NCBI RefSeq assembly: GCF_030815955.1
Contig: NZ_JAUSXK010000001.1
Location: 2,976,001-3,040,000, forward strand
Direction: 5' to 3'
DNA length: 64,000 nt
DNA from: Microbacterium murale
GTDB taxonomy: Bacteria; Actinomycetota; Actinomycetes; Actinomycetales; Microbacteriaceae
Shown: in pieces, positions 8,469 through 18,470 of the stretch
Position numbering within the stretch: position 1 is the first letter of the stretch
Layout: each line of letters begins with the position of its first letter
Notes under the pieces: model-generated
Seen by the model: only the letters and a program-made list of their open reading frames with translations
Told to the model about the DNA's origin: nothing
Database searches by the model: none
Translations under genes and position numbers: made by a program

Positions 8469-9485
8469 TCAGAACCTCTCGGGGTAGAGGTGCTCCGCGA
8501 TCTGGCGCACGACGCTGATGTTGCCGAGCGTCCCGGGGAACATGTCGGCGCTGGCGACGGCGATCAGTCGGTCTTCCTTCACAGCGGGCATATCGGGGAA
8601 GGTGGTCGTGAGGTACGCGCGCACCGCGGCTTCGTGCTCCGCATCGTGCACGGAGAACACGACTGCGTCCGGCCGCTCCGCGGCCAGCGACTCCGGTGTG
8701 ATGGTCGCGGCGAAGAAATCGGCGAAGGCGGGTTGGTCGGGCGAGTACACGGCGTCCGAACCTGCGAGGGTCAGGATGTCATGCTCCACGCCGGCGCCGA
8801 TAGCGGACAGCGTCGTGCCCTCGACATAGACCTCGGCGACCCGAAGCCGGTCGACGCCCTCGATCGCGGCGGCGACCTCGGCGAGATCCGACCGCGCGTC
8901 ATCGATGAGCTCTGCCGCCGCGTCCTGCACCGCGAAGATCTCGCCGAGGTTCTCCAGGTCGATGAACAGGTCCGCCACTTCGCCGCTCATGCGACGGTCG
9001 AAGCATCCGCCGGTGGCGACGTACACCGCTGCCCCCGCTCCCTCGAGCTGCTCGATGCTGGCGAAGCCCTGCTCGGCGGTGAACTCGTAGGTCGTGGGCG
9101 AGTACACGAAGTCGGGCGCGACTGCCAGCAGATCCTCACGACTCGGAGGTGTGAGCCCGGCGAGCACCGGAACGTCTGCGGCGAGGGAGGCGACATCGTC
9201 CGGCAACGCCAGGGCGGTGGCCTGCGCCTGTCCTACGAGCCGATCCGCGAGGCCGAGGCGCAGCAGGAGTTCCGTCTGCGAGGGATGCATCCCGACGACG
9301 GCCTCCGGTGCACCGTCGACGACGATCTCACGACCGCAGTTCTGCAGGCTCGTCCGCTGCGCGTCGGCGGCGTCGGCGGCGGGCGTCGACGCGACGGAGG
9401 AGCCGCAGCCGGTGGCGAGCAGCGCCGCGACGGCGAGGGTGGATGCCCCGGCGACGCGAAGCGCGATGGAGGAAGAGGAAGTCAT
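8469..9485 (-). CDS. FecB/BtuF-type metal-siderophore binding lipoprotein
   Basis: The 338-aa product has a lipoprotein signal peptide ending in the lipobox LLATGC, then the two-lobed periplasmic-binding fold typical of cluster A-II (siderophore, heme, cobalamin): VVGMHPSQTELLLRLGLADR in the first lobe, a long central helix, and GAGVEHDILTLAGSDAVY in the second lobe. It would sit on the outer face of the membrane and deliver ligand to the FecCD-like permease. Only two further cysteines (NCGREIV and GGCFDRR) are present and may form a disulfide. Its start overlaps the ATPase stop (ATGA). Confidence 0.88.
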   Translation of the reverse strand: MTSSSSIALRVAGASTLAVAALLATGCGSSVASTPAADAADAQRTSLQNCGREIVVDGAPEAVVGMHPSQTELLLRLGLADRLVGQAQATALALPDDVASLAADVPVLAGLTPPSREDLLAVAPDFVYSPTTYEFTAEQGFASIEQLEGAGAAVYVATGGCFDRRMSGEVADLFIDLENLGEIFAVQDAAAELIDDARSDLAEVAAAIEGVDRLRVAEVYVEGTTLSAIGAGVEHDILTLAGSDAVYSPDQPAFADFFAATITPESLAAERPDAVVFSVHDAEHEAAVRAYLTTTFPDMPAVKEDRLIAVASADMFPGTLGNISVVRQIAEHLYPERF

Positions 9486-10297
9486 GGTCGGACACTTTCT
9501 GTTCGGGTGGTCAATGGCACGAGGTCGGGCCGTTCTTCGTTCTGGCGGTGGAAGGCGAGCACCTGGCCGGCGGGGTCGCCTATGAGGCGTGCATCGACGC
9601 CGAATGTCGCGCGGATGAGGTCGGGAGTCAGGATCTCTGACGGTGGGCCTTGAGCAACGACACCGCCATCGGCGAGTACCACGACGCGGTCGCAGTACTG
9701 AAGTGCGAGATTCAGATCGTGCAGGGCGGCGATCACCGTGCGCCCCAGTCCGCGGACGATGCTCATCAGCTCGAGCTGGTGTCGGATGTCCAGATGATTG
9801 CTCGGCTCATCGAGCACGAGAACCGGTGTCTGCTGGGCGAGCGCCCTGGCCAGCATGACGCGCTGCCGCTGGCCGCCCGACAGCGTGGCTGCCATCCGCT
9901 CCGCAAGATCGCTCACGTCGACGCTGCGCATCGCCTCGTCGACGATCCGCAGGTCCTCGGCACTGTCGCGTCCGAATGAGGCCCGGTGCGGCGCACGCCC
10001 GAGCAGCACGAGCTCGTGGACGGTGAGATCGAAATCAGTGTGCGGATCCTGAAGCATGACGGCGACGGCACGGGCAGATTCCCGTCCACTGAGGCGGTGC
10101 ACATCCGTACCGTCGACGCGTATCTGGCCCTCTCGTGGACGCACGGCACGGTACAGGGTCCGCAGCAGGGTGGACTTTCCGCTGCCGTTCGGGCCGATCA
10201 GGCCCACGACGCTTCCGGAGTCAGCGGTCAATGATGCTTCGCGCACGATGTCACGGCCGCCCAGGGCGACGGTGACACCATCGAACTCGACCTTCAT
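9482..10297 (-). CDS. FecE/FhuC-type ABC transporter ATPase
   Basis: A 271-aa cytoplasmic ATPase of the iron-siderophore importer class. Walker A is GLIGPNGSGKSTLLRTL, Q-loop MLQDPHTDFDLTV, signature [17 protein letters not shown], Walker B VLVLDEPSNHLDI, and the switch histidine lies in ALHDLNLALQYCD. The SNHLD/ALHDLN wording is typical of FecE/FhuC/BtuD. It overlaps both neighbours by four bases (ATGA), so stoichiometric expression with permease and binding protein is likely. Confidence 0.92.
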   Translation of the reverse strand: MKVEFDGVTVALGGRDIVREASLTADSGSVVGLIGPNGSGKSTLLRTLYRAVRPREGQIRVDGTDVHRLSGRESARAVAVMLQDPHTDFDLTVHELVLLGRAPHRASFGRDSAEDLRIVDEAMRSVDVSDLAERMAATLSGGQRQRVMLARALAQQTPVLVLDEPSNHLDIRHQLELMSIVRGLGRTVIAALHDLNLALQYCDRVVVLADGGVVAQGPPSEILTPDLIRATFGVDARLIGDPAGQVLAFHRQNEERPDLVPLTTRTESVRP

Positions 10298-11418
10298 CGG
10301 CCGAACCCGGCCTGCTCGGCGCCGCTTCGACGCATCAGCCAGAGGAAGAAGGGGGCGCCGACGAATGCGGTGAGGATCCCCAGCGGAATCTCGGTCGGCA
10401 TGGCGACGGTGCGAGCGAGAAGGTCGGCGATCATCAGGAAGACCGCCCCGCCGAGTACGGTCACCGGCAGCATCCGTCGGTGATCAGCCCCCACCACTAT
10501 GCGCGCGATGTGCGGGATGACGAGGCCGACGAAGCCGATGCCGCCTGCCACGGCGACGACAGCTCCGGTGAGGAGCGACGCCATGACGAGCATCAGCGCC
10601 CGCAGCCGCGAAGGATTCACGCCGAGCGATATCGCGGATTCATCTCCGGTCATGAGGGCGTTGAGCGAGCGCGAGAGGAACATCGCCACGACGATCGCGA
10701 CACCGAGAGCGATCGCCGGCCCGAGGAGGCTCGGCATAGTCGCGGCCGAGACACTGCCGAGGAGGAAGAACAGGACGCTCACGACGTTCTGCGCGTCGGT
10801 CGAGATCGTGAGGTAGCTCGTGATCGCGCTGAAGAGCGTTCCGAGGGCGACACCGGCGAGGATCATGCGCGTCGGGGACAGCGCGCCGTCCTTCCTCGCC
10901 ATCACGGCGACGCAGGCGCACGCGATGACAGCCCCGATGAAGGCGGCGATGTTGAGCGAGAGGCCGCCCAGCGTCGCCGATCCCAGCACGATGACGAGTA
11001 CCGCGCCCACGCTCGCGCCGGAGGAGACGCCGAGGATGTACGGCTCGGCGAGCGGGTTGCGCACGGTGACCTGCATGAGTGCCCCGGCGAGAGCGAGTCC
11101 GGCGCCGGCGAGGCCCGCCAGAAGGGCGCGGGGGAGGCGGAACTGCCAGACGGCCTGGTCCTGCAGCGGGGTCAGTGAGCCGTCCGACATCCACGTCATG
11201 CCGGGAAGCAGATGCCCCAGGACGATCTGTGCGGCCTGCACGGCATCGACATGAACCGCCCCGACCGCGCCGGAGACGATCACGAGCAGCACGATCACCA
11301 AACCCAGCGCGACGCTGATCCACGAGGAGCGGCGAGCTAGCCGGCGCCCGGGGCGCGGGGTGCTCTCGCGGTGCGGAGGACCGACGTGCAGTGATGGCGG
11401 TTCGGTGAGGTGGGACAC
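10294..11418 (-). CDS. FecCD-family siderophore/metal permease
   Basis: The 374-aa protein has about ten hydrophobic helices and the FecCD hallmarks RLPRALLAGLAGAGLALAG, NPLAEPYILGVSSGASVG and GFVGLVIPHIARIVVG (the coupling region contacting the ATPase). There is one permease gene, so the channel is presumably a homodimer. Start codon is GTG at 11418 with AGGGTGAG about six bases upstream. It is the first gene of the operon; a perfect GATAATGATTATC palindrome lies 17 bp before the start. The first 33 residues are polar and Arg-rich before the first helix. Confidence 0.9.
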   Translation of the reverse strand: MSHLTEPPSLHVGPPHRESTPRPGRRLARRSSWISVALGLVIVLLVIVSGAVGAVHVDAVQAAQIVLGHLLPGMTWMSDGSLTPLQDQAVWQFRLPRALLAGLAGAGLALAGALMQVTVRNPLAEPYILGVSSGASVGAVLVIVLGSATLGGLSLNIAAFIGAVIACACVAVMARKDGALSPTRMILAGVALGTLFSAITSYLTISTDAQNVVSVLFFLLGSVSAATMPSLLGPAIALGVAIVVAMFLSRSLNALMTGDESAISLGVNPSRLRALMLVMASLLTGAVVAVAGGIGFVGLVIPHIARIVVGADHRRMLPVTVLGGAVFLMIADLLARTVAMPTEIPLGILTAFVGAPFFLWLMRRSGAEQAGFGR

Positions 11419-11434
11419 AAGCGCTCACCCTACT

Positions 11435-11447
11435 GATAATGATTATC
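11435..11447 (-). promoter_or_regulatory. Fur-type iron box before the uptake operon
   Basis: GATAATGATTATC is a perfect 13-bp palindrome and matches the core of the classical Fur box (GATAATGATAATCATTATC). It lies 17-29 bp upstream of the GTG of the FecCD permease, where it would cover the -10 region of a short-leader promoter. Metal-dependent repression of the operon follows from known Fur-family behaviour. Which protein binds (Fur, Zur or a DtxR-type regulator) cannot be told from the site alone; DtxR/IdeR boxes usually look different. Confidence 0.7.
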
Positions 11448-11544
11448 GAATTCAATACGACGGATTCGGGAGTCCTGCGAACGTCAGCACTGCCGTGTCC
11501 GATTTCCGCGAGCCAGCGGCATTCGGACGTGTCAGAGTGGAGGC

Positions 11545-13038
11545 ATGACCTTCCCCTCGCTGAGCACGATGAGCTTCGATGAGCGATACCGGGCGATCGA
11601 TGCGCGCGACATCCGCTTCGACGGCCAGTTCGTCACGGCCGTGCACTCGACCGGCATCTACTGCCGCCCGTCGTGCCCGGCGCGCACGCCGAAGCGGGAG
11701 AACGTCAGCTTCTATCCGACGAGCGCCGCAGCGCATGAAGCCGGTTTCCGCGCCTGCAAGCGCTGCCTGCCTGAGGCGGCACCCGGATCGCCTGCGTGGG
11801 ACCTTCGCGGCGACGCGGCCGCGCGCGCCATGAGGCTCATCGCCGACGGCGTCGTCGAGCGGGAAGGGGTCTCCGGGCTCGCCGCGCGGCTCGGCTACTC
11901 CTCTCGTCACCTCACCCGACTGCTGACCGCTGAACTCGGAGCCGGACCACTCGCCCTCGCTCGTGCGCATCGTGCCCACAACGCGCGGATGCTGCTCGTC
12001 GGCACTGACCTGCCGATCTCTGACATCGCCTTCTCTGCCGGATTCGCCAGCATCCGCCAGTGCAACGACACGATCCGAGAAGTGTTCTCGCTGACCCCCA
12101 CCGAATTGCGTGCACGGCGAAAGATCTCGCCGGTCGCGATGCCGGGGACGATCGACCTGCTCCTCCCGCATCGCGAGCCGATGGATGCTGCCGGCATCTT
12201 CGCGTGGATGGCTGCACGGGCCCTGCCCGGGGTGGAGAACGCGACCGCGACTTCGTTCTCCAGGCACCTGCGCATGCCAGGCGGCCCCGCGTGGTTCGAG
12301 GTGCGCCAGGATGGTGCTTCCACGCTGCGCCTGCGCGCTCGAGTAGCCCACCTCGGCGACCTCGCCCCGCTCGTCGCGACCGCTCGTCGAATTTTCGATC
12401 TGGATGCCGACCCGATCGCCGTCGACGCTGCGCTGTCTTCGCACCCGCTGCTCGCTCCGCTCGTCGAGCGCGTGCCCGGCATCCGCGTGCCCGGCGCGGC
12501 CGACCCGCATGAGATGCTCATCCGGGCGATGGTCGGTCAGCAGATCACGGTCGTCGCGGCGCGCACGGCGCTCACGGCGCTGGCCGTGGCGCTGGGGGAG
12601 AAGGTCGAGGACGGGCACCTCTTCCCGACGATGTCTGCGATCGCCGAGCGCGGAGCGGAAGTACTGCGCGGTCCGGCCGCGCGCATCAGAGCCATCACCG
12701 GTGCCGCTGCGGCTCTCGCCGACGGCTCGCTGACGCTCACGGTCGGAGACGACCGTTCGGCGCAGCGTGCGGCGCTCCTCGCCATGCCGGGGATCGGCCC
12801 GTGGACAGCGGACTACGTGCGGATGCGCGTGATCGGCGACCCGGATGTCTTCCTCCCGGGCGACGTCGCCGTACGCGCCGGGGCCGCGGCATCCGGACTC
12901 CCGTCAGATCCGAAACCTCTCACCGCCTGGTCCGAGCGCATCGCGCCCTGGCGCAGCTATCTCACCGCGCACCTGTGGCGCGCGGCGCCCGTTCGCACTC
13001 CCAAGAAAATGAAGACGACCATCAAGGAGCTCTCATGA
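11545..13038 (+). CDS. alkA: Ada-AraC-AlkA fusion: DNA-3-methyladenine glycosylase with methylation-sensor N-terminus
   Basis: The 497-aa protein has four parts. Residues about 1-75 form the Ada zinc/methyl-acceptor domain (YCRPSCPAR and FRACKRC, four cysteines). Residues about 85-190 are an AraC-type helix-turn-helix ([12 protein letters not shown]). Residues about 195-310 resemble the AlkA N-terminal domain, and residues about 315-490 the HhH-GPD glycosylase fold with [18 protein letters not shown] and the probable catalytic Asp in [11 protein letters not shown]. It should both sense methylphosphotriesters and excise alkylated bases. ATG at 11545 is used, but GGAGG is only one base away; ATG at 11569 ([11 protein letters not shown]) is the usual family start. 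Coupled by ATGA to the next repair gene. Confidence 0.92.
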   Translation: MTFPSLSTMSFDERYRAIDARDIRFDGQFVTAVHSTGIYCRPSCPARTPKRENVSFYPTSAAAHEAGFRACKRCLPEAAPGSPAWDLRGDAAARAMRLIADGVVEREGVSGLAARLGYSSRHLTRLLTAELGAGPLALARAHRAHNARMLLVGTDLPISDIAFSAGFASIRQCNDTIREVFSLTPTELRARRKISPVAMPGTIDLLLPHREPMDAAGIFAWMAARALPGVENATATSFSRHLRMPGGPAWFEVRQDGASTLRLRARVAHLGDLAPLVATARRIFDLDADPIAVDAALSSHPLLAPLVERVPGIRVPGAADPHEMLIRAMVGQQITVVAARTALTALAVALGEKVEDGHLFPTMSAIAERGAEVLRGPAARIRAITGAAAALADGSLTLTVGDDRSAQRAALLAMPGIGPWTADYVRMRVIGDPDVFLPGDVAVRAGAAASGLPSDPKPLTAWSERIAPWRSYLTAHLWRAAPVRTPKKMKTTIKELS

Positions 13039-13529
13039 CCGCTCTCATCCAGACCATCGACACCCCCGACGGTGCCTTCACCCTCCTCGTGGACAGCGCA
13101 CAGCGCGTGCTCGCCTCCGGCTGGACCGCCGATCACGACTCGATCCTCACCAGGCTGGCCGAGCGCATGCGCCCGGCCGACATCCGAGAGGGCGAGACCG
13201 ATGCCGCGGCCGCCGTCCACGCCTATTACGACGGAGATCTCGCGGCCATCGACACCGTGCCGGTGAGCCAGTTCGGCACCGAGATGCAGCAGACGGGATG
13301 GAGCGCGCTGCGCAGCATCACCCCGGGGGAGCCGCTGACCTACACAACCTTCGCCGCAGGGCTCGGCAATCCGCGGGCGGTGCGCGCCGCGGCATCCATC
13401 TGCGCGCGCAACGCGCCGGCGCTGTTCGTGCCGTGCCACCGCGTGCTGCGCTCCGACGGTTCACTCGGCGGCTTCGCCTGGGGTCTGCCGGTGAAGGAGT
13501 CACTGCTCGCCAGGGAGGCTGCGGCCTGA
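13035..13529 (+). CDS. ogt: Methylated-DNA--protein-cysteine methyltransferase
   Basis: A 164-aa suicide repair enzyme that takes the methyl group from O6-methylguanine. The acceptor cysteine is in [14 protein letters not shown] (about Cys134), followed by [14 protein letters not shown]; the helix-turn-helix with the arginine finger is in [15 protein letters not shown]. Start at 13035 because it overlaps the previous stop (ATGA) and has AAGGAG six to eleven bases upstream. It forms an alkylation-damage operon with the Ada-AlkA fusion, which probably activates both. Confidence 0.93.
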   Translation: MTALIQTIDTPDGAFTLLVDSAQRVLASGWTADHDSILTRLAERMRPADIREGETDAAAAVHAYYDGDLAAIDTVPVSQFGTEMQQTGWSALRSITPGEPLTYTTFAAGLGNPRAVRAAASICARNAPALFVPCHRVLRSDGSLGGFAWGLPVKESLLAREAAA

Positions 13530-13567
13530 TCTCGTCGCACGACCTCGACACGTCGGGGGAATGACTC

Positions 13568-13597
13568 TTGCGTCCAGCTGGTTCACAGCAATAGGCT
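13568..13597 (+). promoter_or_regulatory. Candidate promoter of the leader ORF / ABC exporter transcript
   Basis: TTGCGT at 13568-13573 and TAGGCT at 13592-13597 are separated by 18 bp, a reasonable sigma-70-like arrangement. Transcription would start near 13604, leaving a leader of about 200 nt before the exporter start at 13802, with room for the small ORF and the hairpins described next. Confidence 0.4.
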
Positions 13598-13648
13598 GGA
13601 GGGCTGTCGCACCGACCGGGCGACGATGCCGAGCCTGAGGAGGACACC

Positions 13649-13711
13649 ATGATTTCGATCGCCGCTGCGCAGATCACCGTTCCTGGCTCGAACCCGGTGT
13701 ACCGCGGATAG
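13649..13711 (+). CDS. Putative 20-residue leader peptide upstream of the ABC exporter
   Basis: ATG at 13649 opens a 20-codon frame (MISIAAAQITVPGSNPVYRG) ending in TAG at 13709-13711. It has a near-perfect Shine-Dalgarno, GAGGAGG at 13637-13643, five bases before the ATG, much stronger than that of the exporter gene. A short stem (GCGGA/TCCGC) overlaps its stop codon and a longer hairpin follows before the exporter start. The arrangement resembles known leader-peptide control of drug exporters such as bmrB-bmrCD in Bacillus. It could also be a small free-standing protein. No homologue can be named from sequence reading alone. Confidence 0.5.
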   Translation: MISIAAAQITVPGSNPVYRG

Positions 13712-13737
13712 CGTTCCGCCCCGCACCACAGCTTCCA

Positions 13738-13761
13738 GGCTCCCGGCCGCATGGCCGAGCC
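13738..13761 (+). promoter_or_regulatory. Hairpin between leader ORF and ABC exporter, possible attenuator or start-sequestering stem
   Basis: GGCT-CC-CGGCC-GCAT-GGCCG-AGCC folds into a nine-base-pair stem with a two-base bulge and a four-base loop. It lies 26 bp after the leader ORF stop and 40 bp before the chosen exporter ATG. No U-tract follows, so it is not a classical intrinsic terminator; it may hold the ribosome or RNA polymerase in check depending on translation of the leader ORF. Confidence 0.4.
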
Positions 13762-13801
13762 CGTCTCACTCCTCTTCCGCATCGAAACTCGTCTGAGAGT
13801 C

Positions 13802-15703
13802 ATGTCTTCCTCGTCATCGCAGAAACAGTCCTCTTCGCTGTCCACTCCCGCCGCGCTCTGGCGCCTCGCACCCTTCGTCCGACCCGTGGTCTGGCGGTTC
13901 GTGGGCGGCGCCGCGAGCGCGCTCGCCGCGGCCGTCATCGCCTTGATGATCCCGCTCGTCCTCGAGCAGATCGTGCAGGGACCGATCCGCACGGGCTCGG
14001 TCGGCCTGATCATCCTCGGCGCCGTCGCCGTGCTCTTGCTGGGGTTCGGCGAAGCGCTCATGGTGTGGTTGCGCCGCTGGTTCATCCTGAAGCCGTCCAC
14101 CGAGGTCGAGTACCGCATGCGCACGCAGCTCTACGCGCGCCTGCAGACCCTTCCGGTCGCCTTCCACGACCGCTGGCAGTCCGGCCAGCTGCTCAGCCGC
14201 ATGATGCAGGACATCGGCCTGATCCGTCGCTGGCTGGCCTTCGGCCTGATCCTTCTCGTCGTCAACCTGCTCACGATCATCATCGGAGCGGTGCTGCTGT
14301 TCCGCTGGCACTGGCTGCTGGGCACGATCTTCATCGTCACGGCGATTCCGCTGTGGATCACCGGCTACCGCTTCGAGAAGCGGTACGGACGCCTCGCACG
14401 ACAGAGCCAGGATCAGGCGGGCGACCTCGCCACCAGCGTCGAGGAGAGCGTGCACGGCATCCGCGTGCTGAAGGCCTTCGGGCGTGGAAAGCACGCCCTC
14501 ACCCGCTTCAGCACGCAGGCCGAGTCGCTGCGCACGACCGAGCTCAGCAAGGCGCGCGCCGTCGGATCCATCTGGTTCTGGCTCGACCTCATGCCGCAGG
14601 TCGCGTTCGGCCTCAGCCTGATGTCCGGCATCTGGCTGATCTCGCAGGGCGCGATCGAGCTGCCCGAACTGTTCGCATTCTTCGCCATGGCGACGGTGCT
14701 GCGCTGGCCGATCGAGTCGATCGGGTTCCTGTTCTCGTTCATGCTCGACGCGCGCACCGCCTCTGACCGCGTGTTCGACATCTTCTCCGAGACGAACAGC
14801 ATCACCGACCCGGAGCAGCCCGTGCGCCTCGAAGCACCCCGCGGCGAACTCGTCTTCGAGAACGCCCACTTCCGGTATCAGGATGCCGGTGCTGCAGAGC
14901 GCGATCTGCTCGACGGCATCGACCTGGTGCTGCGCCCGGGTGAGACCATGGCACTCGTCGGCCTCACCGGCAGCGGCAAGACCACGCTCACGACGCTGCC
15001 CACGCGTCTGTATGACGTGACGGGAGGACGCGTCACGCTCGACGGCGTCGACGTGCGCGACATGACGCTCGTGGAGCTGCGTCGTCACATCGCGATGGCG
15101 TTCGAGGACGCCACGCTGTTCTCAGCGTCCGTCAGGGAGAACGTTCTTCTCGGCCGCGCTGAACTCGACATCCACAGTGAGGAGGGTGAGCGCGTGCTGC
15201 GCGAAGCACTCGACGTCGCGCAGGCGAACTTCGTCGACGCGCTGCCTGAGGGCGTGGAGACGGTGATCGGCGAGGAGGGGCTCAGCCTCTCGGGCGGACA
15301 GCGACAGCGACTCGCGCTCGCACGCGCCGTCGCCGCCAATCCGAGGGTGCTGGTGCTGGACGACCCGCTCTCGGCACTGGATGTCGACACGGAGGCCCTC
15401 GTGGAGGAGGCCCTGCGTCGCGTGCTCGCCGACACCACGGCGATGATCGTCGCGCATCGCCCGTCGACGGTCGCGCTCGCCGACCGGGTCGCACTGCTGG
15501 AGCGAGGCCGCATCACCGCTGTCGGCACGCACTCCGAGCTGCTGCGCACCAGTGCGCACTATCGGCACGTGATCTCCAGCCTCGAGGCAGAGGAGGCCGC
15601 GCGCACCGGAGCCATCCCGATCATCACCGATGAAGACCTCGAAGCGAGAGTCGAGGTCACCGCAGACGAACACCGAACCACCGAGAAGGAGGTGCAGGCA
15701 TGA
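13802..15703 (+). CDS. Heterodimeric ABC exporter subunit with degenerate ATP site
   Basis: A 633-aa half transporter: six membrane helices over about residues 30-320, then an ATPase domain with Walker [13 protein letters not shown] and signature [14 protein letters not shown]. The residue after Walker B is Asp rather than the catalytic Glu ([12 protein letters not shown]), and the Q-loop glutamine is replaced (FEDATLF). These changes mark the degenerate site of asymmetric exporters such as TM287/288 or BmrC. Start placed at ATG 13802 (MSSSSSQKQ); the longer frame from 13751 begins inside a hairpin loop. Overlaps the partner gene by ATGA. Drug or lipid export is likely; the substrate is unknown. 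Confidence 0.88.
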   Translation: MSSSSSQKQSSSLSTPAALWRLAPFVRPVVWRFVGGAASALAAAVIALMIPLVLEQIVQGPIRTGSVGLIILGAVAVLLLGFGEALMVWLRRWFILKPSTEVEYRMRTQLYARLQTLPVAFHDRWQSGQLLSRMMQDIGLIRRWLAFGLILLVVNLLTIIIGAVLLFRWHWLLGTIFIVTAIPLWITGYRFEKRYGRLARQSQDQAGDLATSVEESVHGIRVLKAFGRGKHALTRFSTQAESLRTTELSKARAVGSIWFWLDLMPQVAFGLSLMSGIWLISQGAIELPELFAFFAMATVLRWPIESIGFLFSFMLDARTASDRVFDIFSETNSITDPEQPVRLEAPRGELVFENAHFRYQDAGAAERDLLDGIDLVLRPGETMALVGLTGSGKTTLTTLPTRLYDVTGGRVTLDGVDVRDMTLVELRRHIAMAFEDATLFSASVRENVLLGRAELDIHSEEGERVLREALDVAQANFVDALPEGVETVIGEEGLSLSGGQRQRLALARAVAANPRVLVLDDPLSALDVDTEALVEEALRRVLADTTAMIVAHRPSTVALADRVALLERGRITAVGTHSELLRTSAHYRHVISSLEAEEAARTGAIPIITDEDLEARVEVTADEHRTTEKEVQA

Positions 15704-17514
15704 GCGCGGCACTGACCGGAACCGAGGGCGAAGACCGCTCCAACTACACCCGCGAGGAGAGCAAGGCGATCCGCCAGCGCTCGCTGAGACTGCTCGGCTC
15801 TCTCGTGACACCGCTGCGGGCGCAGATCGTCCTCGCGGCGATCGTGCTCGTGATCTCGACGGCGCTGCAGGTGGCCGGCCCGATCCTCATCAGCATCGGC
15901 CTCGACTGGGCGCTGCCTGCGGTGATCGAGAATGCCGACTGGATGCCGACGTTCGGTATCGGTCTCATCTACCTCGTCGCCGGTGGTGCCGCTGCGGCAC
16001 TGATCGGCTGGTACGTCGTGATCGCTGCGCGCATCACGCAGGCGGTGCTGATCGACCTGCGCAAGCGGATCTTCCTGCACACGCAGCGGCTGAGCCTCGA
16101 GTTCCACGAGTCTTACACCTCCGGACGCATCATCTCCCGCCAGACGAGCGATTTGGACTCGATCCGGGAGCTCCTCGACGGCGGCCTCAACAACCTCGTC
16201 TCCGGTGTGCTGTTCGGCGCGTTCACCTTCATCACGCTGCTCGTGTGGGACTGGCAGTCCGGTGTGATCCTGTTGATCGCGCTCGTCCCGCTCTTCCTGC
16301 TCATGCGCTGGTTCTACTCGCGTTCGCAGGTCATCTTCCGCGAGTCGCGCGTCGTCAGCGCCAGAGTGATCGTCCAGTTCGTGGAGACGATGACGGGCAT
16401 CCGCGCCGTCAAGGCGTTCCGCAAGGAGCCCCGCAACGATGTGACCTTCCAGAAGGTCGCCGGAGACTACCGCGACGTCAACCGACGCTCGATGCTGCTG
16501 TTCGGCACGTTCGAGCCAGGGCTCATGACCGTGGCCGCGTTCACGCTCGGCCTCGTCGTGCTCTGGGGTGGCATCCGTGTATCGACCGGGGCGCTGACAG
16601 TCGGTGTGCTGCTGTCTGCCGTGCTGTACGTGCGCAACTTCTTCGCACCGATGCAGGAGATCGCGATGTTCCTGAACTCCTACCAGTCCGCCACTGCGGC
16701 GCTGGAGAAGGTCTCGGGCGTGCTCGACGAGGTGCCGACGGTTCCGGACCCCGAGAAGCCGGTCGACCTCTGGGAGTCGCGCGGGCACGTGAAGTTCGAC
16801 GAGGTGACGTTCGGATACTCGGGGGAGAAGACGATCCTGCCGAACTTCTCGCTCGACATTCCTGCGGGGCAGACGATCGCGTTGGTCGGAACGACCGGTG
16901 CCGGCAAATCGACGCTCGCGAAGCTGATCTCGCGCTTCTACGACCCGTCGCTCGGCAATGTCACCCTGGATGGTGTGGACCTGCGTTCGCTGCATCCGAA
17001 GGATCTTCGACGCGCGATCGTCATGGTCACGCAGGAGGCGTATCTGTTCAGCGGGACGGTTGCGGACAACATCGCGCTCGGAAAGCCGGATGCCACGTTG
17101 GACGAGATCCGCGCAGCGGCGAAGGCCGTCGGTGCGGACGAGTTCATCTCGGCGCTGCCCGACGGATACAGCTCGGACGTGAACAAGCGCGGCGGCCGCG
17201 TCTCGGCGGGCCAGCGGCAGTTGATCTCGTTCGCGCGTGCGTTCCTTGCCGACCCTGCGGTGCTGATCCTCGACGAGGCGACGGCTTCGCTCGACATCCC
17301 TTCGGAGCGGCTCATCCAGGATGCGCTGCAGACTCTGCTCGCCGACCGGACCGCGATCATCATCGCTCACCGGCTGTCGACCGTTGCCATCGCCGACCGC
17401 GTGCTCGTGATGGAGCACGGCAAGATCATCGAGGACGGCACGCCTGAGACGCTGATCAGCGGCACCGGCAAGTTCGCACAGCTGCACGCGGCGTGGCAGG
17501 AGACGCTGGTCTAG
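15700..17514 (+). CDS. Heterodimeric ABC exporter subunit with consensus Walker B
   Basis: The 604-aa partner of the preceding subunit. It has six membrane helices, Walker [15 protein letters not shown]-loop [10 protein letters not shown] and Walker [13 protein letters not shown] with the catalytic Glu. Its own signature is [14 protein letters not shown], a changed LSGGQ. In heterodimers this subunit's Walker site pairs with the partner's intact LSGGQ, so one full ATPase site is formed from this Walker B and the partner signature, while the other site is degenerate on both sides. ATGA coupling with the previous gene supports equal synthesis. Confidence 0.88.
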   Translation: MSAALTGTEGEDRSNYTREESKAIRQRSLRLLGSLVTPLRAQIVLAAIVLVISTALQVAGPILISIGLDWALPAVIENADWMPTFGIGLIYLVAGGAAAALIGWYVVIAARITQAVLIDLRKRIFLHTQRLSLEFHESYTSGRIISRQTSDLDSIRELLDGGLNNLVSGVLFGAFTFITLLVWDWQSGVILLIALVPLFLLMRWFYSRSQVIFRESRVVSARVIVQFVETMTGIRAVKAFRKEPRNDVTFQKVAGDYRDVNRRSMLLFGTFEPGLMTVAAFTLGLVVLWGGIRVSTGALTVGVLLSAVLYVRNFFAPMQEIAMFLNSYQSATAALEKVSGVLDEVPTVPDPEKPVDLWESRGHVKFDEVTFGYSGEKTILPNFSLDIPAGQTIALVGTTGAGKSTLAKLISRFYDPSLGNVTLDGVDLRSLHPKDLRRAIVMVTQEAYLFSGTVADNIALGKPDATLDEIRAAAKAVGADEFISALPDGYSSDVNKRGGRVSAGQRQLISFARAFLADPAVLILDEATASLDIPSERLIQDALQTLLADRTAIIIAHRLSTVAIADRVLVMEHGKIIEDGTPETLISGTGKFAQLHAAWQETLV

Positions 17515-17579
17515 CCTCGCGGGTCGCGGAAGTTGATGCGAAGGGGTCGCTGCGGTGTCAAGCTGGTTACCATGAAGGA

Positions 17580-18470
17580 GTGGATCCCCTCTTACTGGCA
17601 GTCGAGTGGTGGTGGATCGCTCCGGCCGTGGTCGGAGCGGGCGCTGTGACAGCTGTCGGAGCGCGCAGACGCGGGAGCGCGAGCGGACGTCGGCTGGCAT
17701 TCGATGCCGCCAGGGACGACCTGAAAGAGGCGCAGTACAAGGCGGCGGAGCGTCGACGGGCGGTCAAGCTCGCCCAGGCGGAGCATGCGCGCCTGGTCGC
17801 CGAGCGCATGGCCTCGCGCGCGTCGACAGCGGAGGTCTCGAGCGCCAGACGCGTGCTCAAGCAGGCGGAACAGGATGCCAGGGCCGCTGCCGCCGACGTG
17901 CGTGCACGTCGCGTGCAGCTGAACGTGGCGCGGGCGGAGATTCCCCTGGCATCCAAGCGCGAGCGTTATCCGCTGGCACGTCTGCACCGGGCACACGATG
18001 CGATCACCGCACGCTGGATGGAGTACGAGACCGATCCGGCGAAGCTCATCGCCTACCCGACCATGAGCGACGCCAAGGATCCAGCGACTGCGGCGTTCCT
18101 CAGCGCCTCGAGGCACGCACAAGACCTGCGACCAGCGGTCGGGACGCGAACGACCACTGAGGAGTTCGCGGCGTATCGGGATGCCGTCGCCCAGCTCGAG
18201 CGCACGTTCGACGTCGCCGAATACGCCACCAAGGCGCGCGCGGCCGGCAGAGACCCGAACGCCGCACCGGTCTGGCAGGACACTGCGCAGCAGGTGTTCA
18301 CCCGGTCCGCCGATGCGCTCGACAAGGCGGCAGGCGTGGCAGCATCCGCATTCGCCGCCTGGAACGCGCGCAACCGGCCGAATGCAGATCCCGAGACCGA
18401 CGCACCTGGCACCGAGGAGCCGAAGCCCAAACCCTCGAAGATCTGGCCCGTGCCCCGGCGCGACTCCTGA
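17580..18470 (+). CDS. Hypothetical membrane-anchored coiled-coil protein
   Basis: I do not recognise this protein. From GTG at 17580 it would be 296 aa: one N-terminal membrane segment (about residues 2-28, rich in Trp: [19 protein letters not shown]), then an Ala/Arg/Glu-rich stretch of about 100 residues likely to form a coiled coil ([19 protein letters not shown]), a conserved-looking middle part and a Pro-rich tail ending [10 protein letters not shown]. The start is uncertain: AAGGAG directly abuts the GTG, and an in-frame GTG lies at 17493 inside the preceding gene. It follows the ABC exporter in the same direction, 65 bp downstream. Confidence 0.65.
   Translation: MDPLLLAVEWWWIAPAVVGAGAVTAVGARRRGSASGRRLAFDAARDDLKEAQYKAAERRRAVKLAQAEHARLVAERMASRASTAEVSSARRVLKQAEQDARAAAADVRARRVQLNVARAEIPLASKRERYPLARLHRAHDAITARWMEYETDPAKLIAYPTMSDAKDPATAAFLSASRHAQDLRPAVGTRTTTEEFAAYRDAVAQLERTFDVAEYATKARAAGRDPNAAPVWQDTAQQVFTRSADALDKAAGVAASAFAAWNARNRPNADPETDAPGTEEPKPKPSKIWPVPRRDS

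Noticed and set aside
17572..17652. Short [13 protein letters not shown]... starting at the ATG at 17572
   Set aside because: Its ribosome site is missing and it overlaps the better supported coiled-coil membrane protein frame; no hairpin or conserved context.
15559..17700. 713-codon antisense frame opposite the ABC exporter
   Set aside because: Composition is that of a reverse-complement shadow (Arg, Asp, His rich), and the sense strand encodes an unmistakable ABC subunit.
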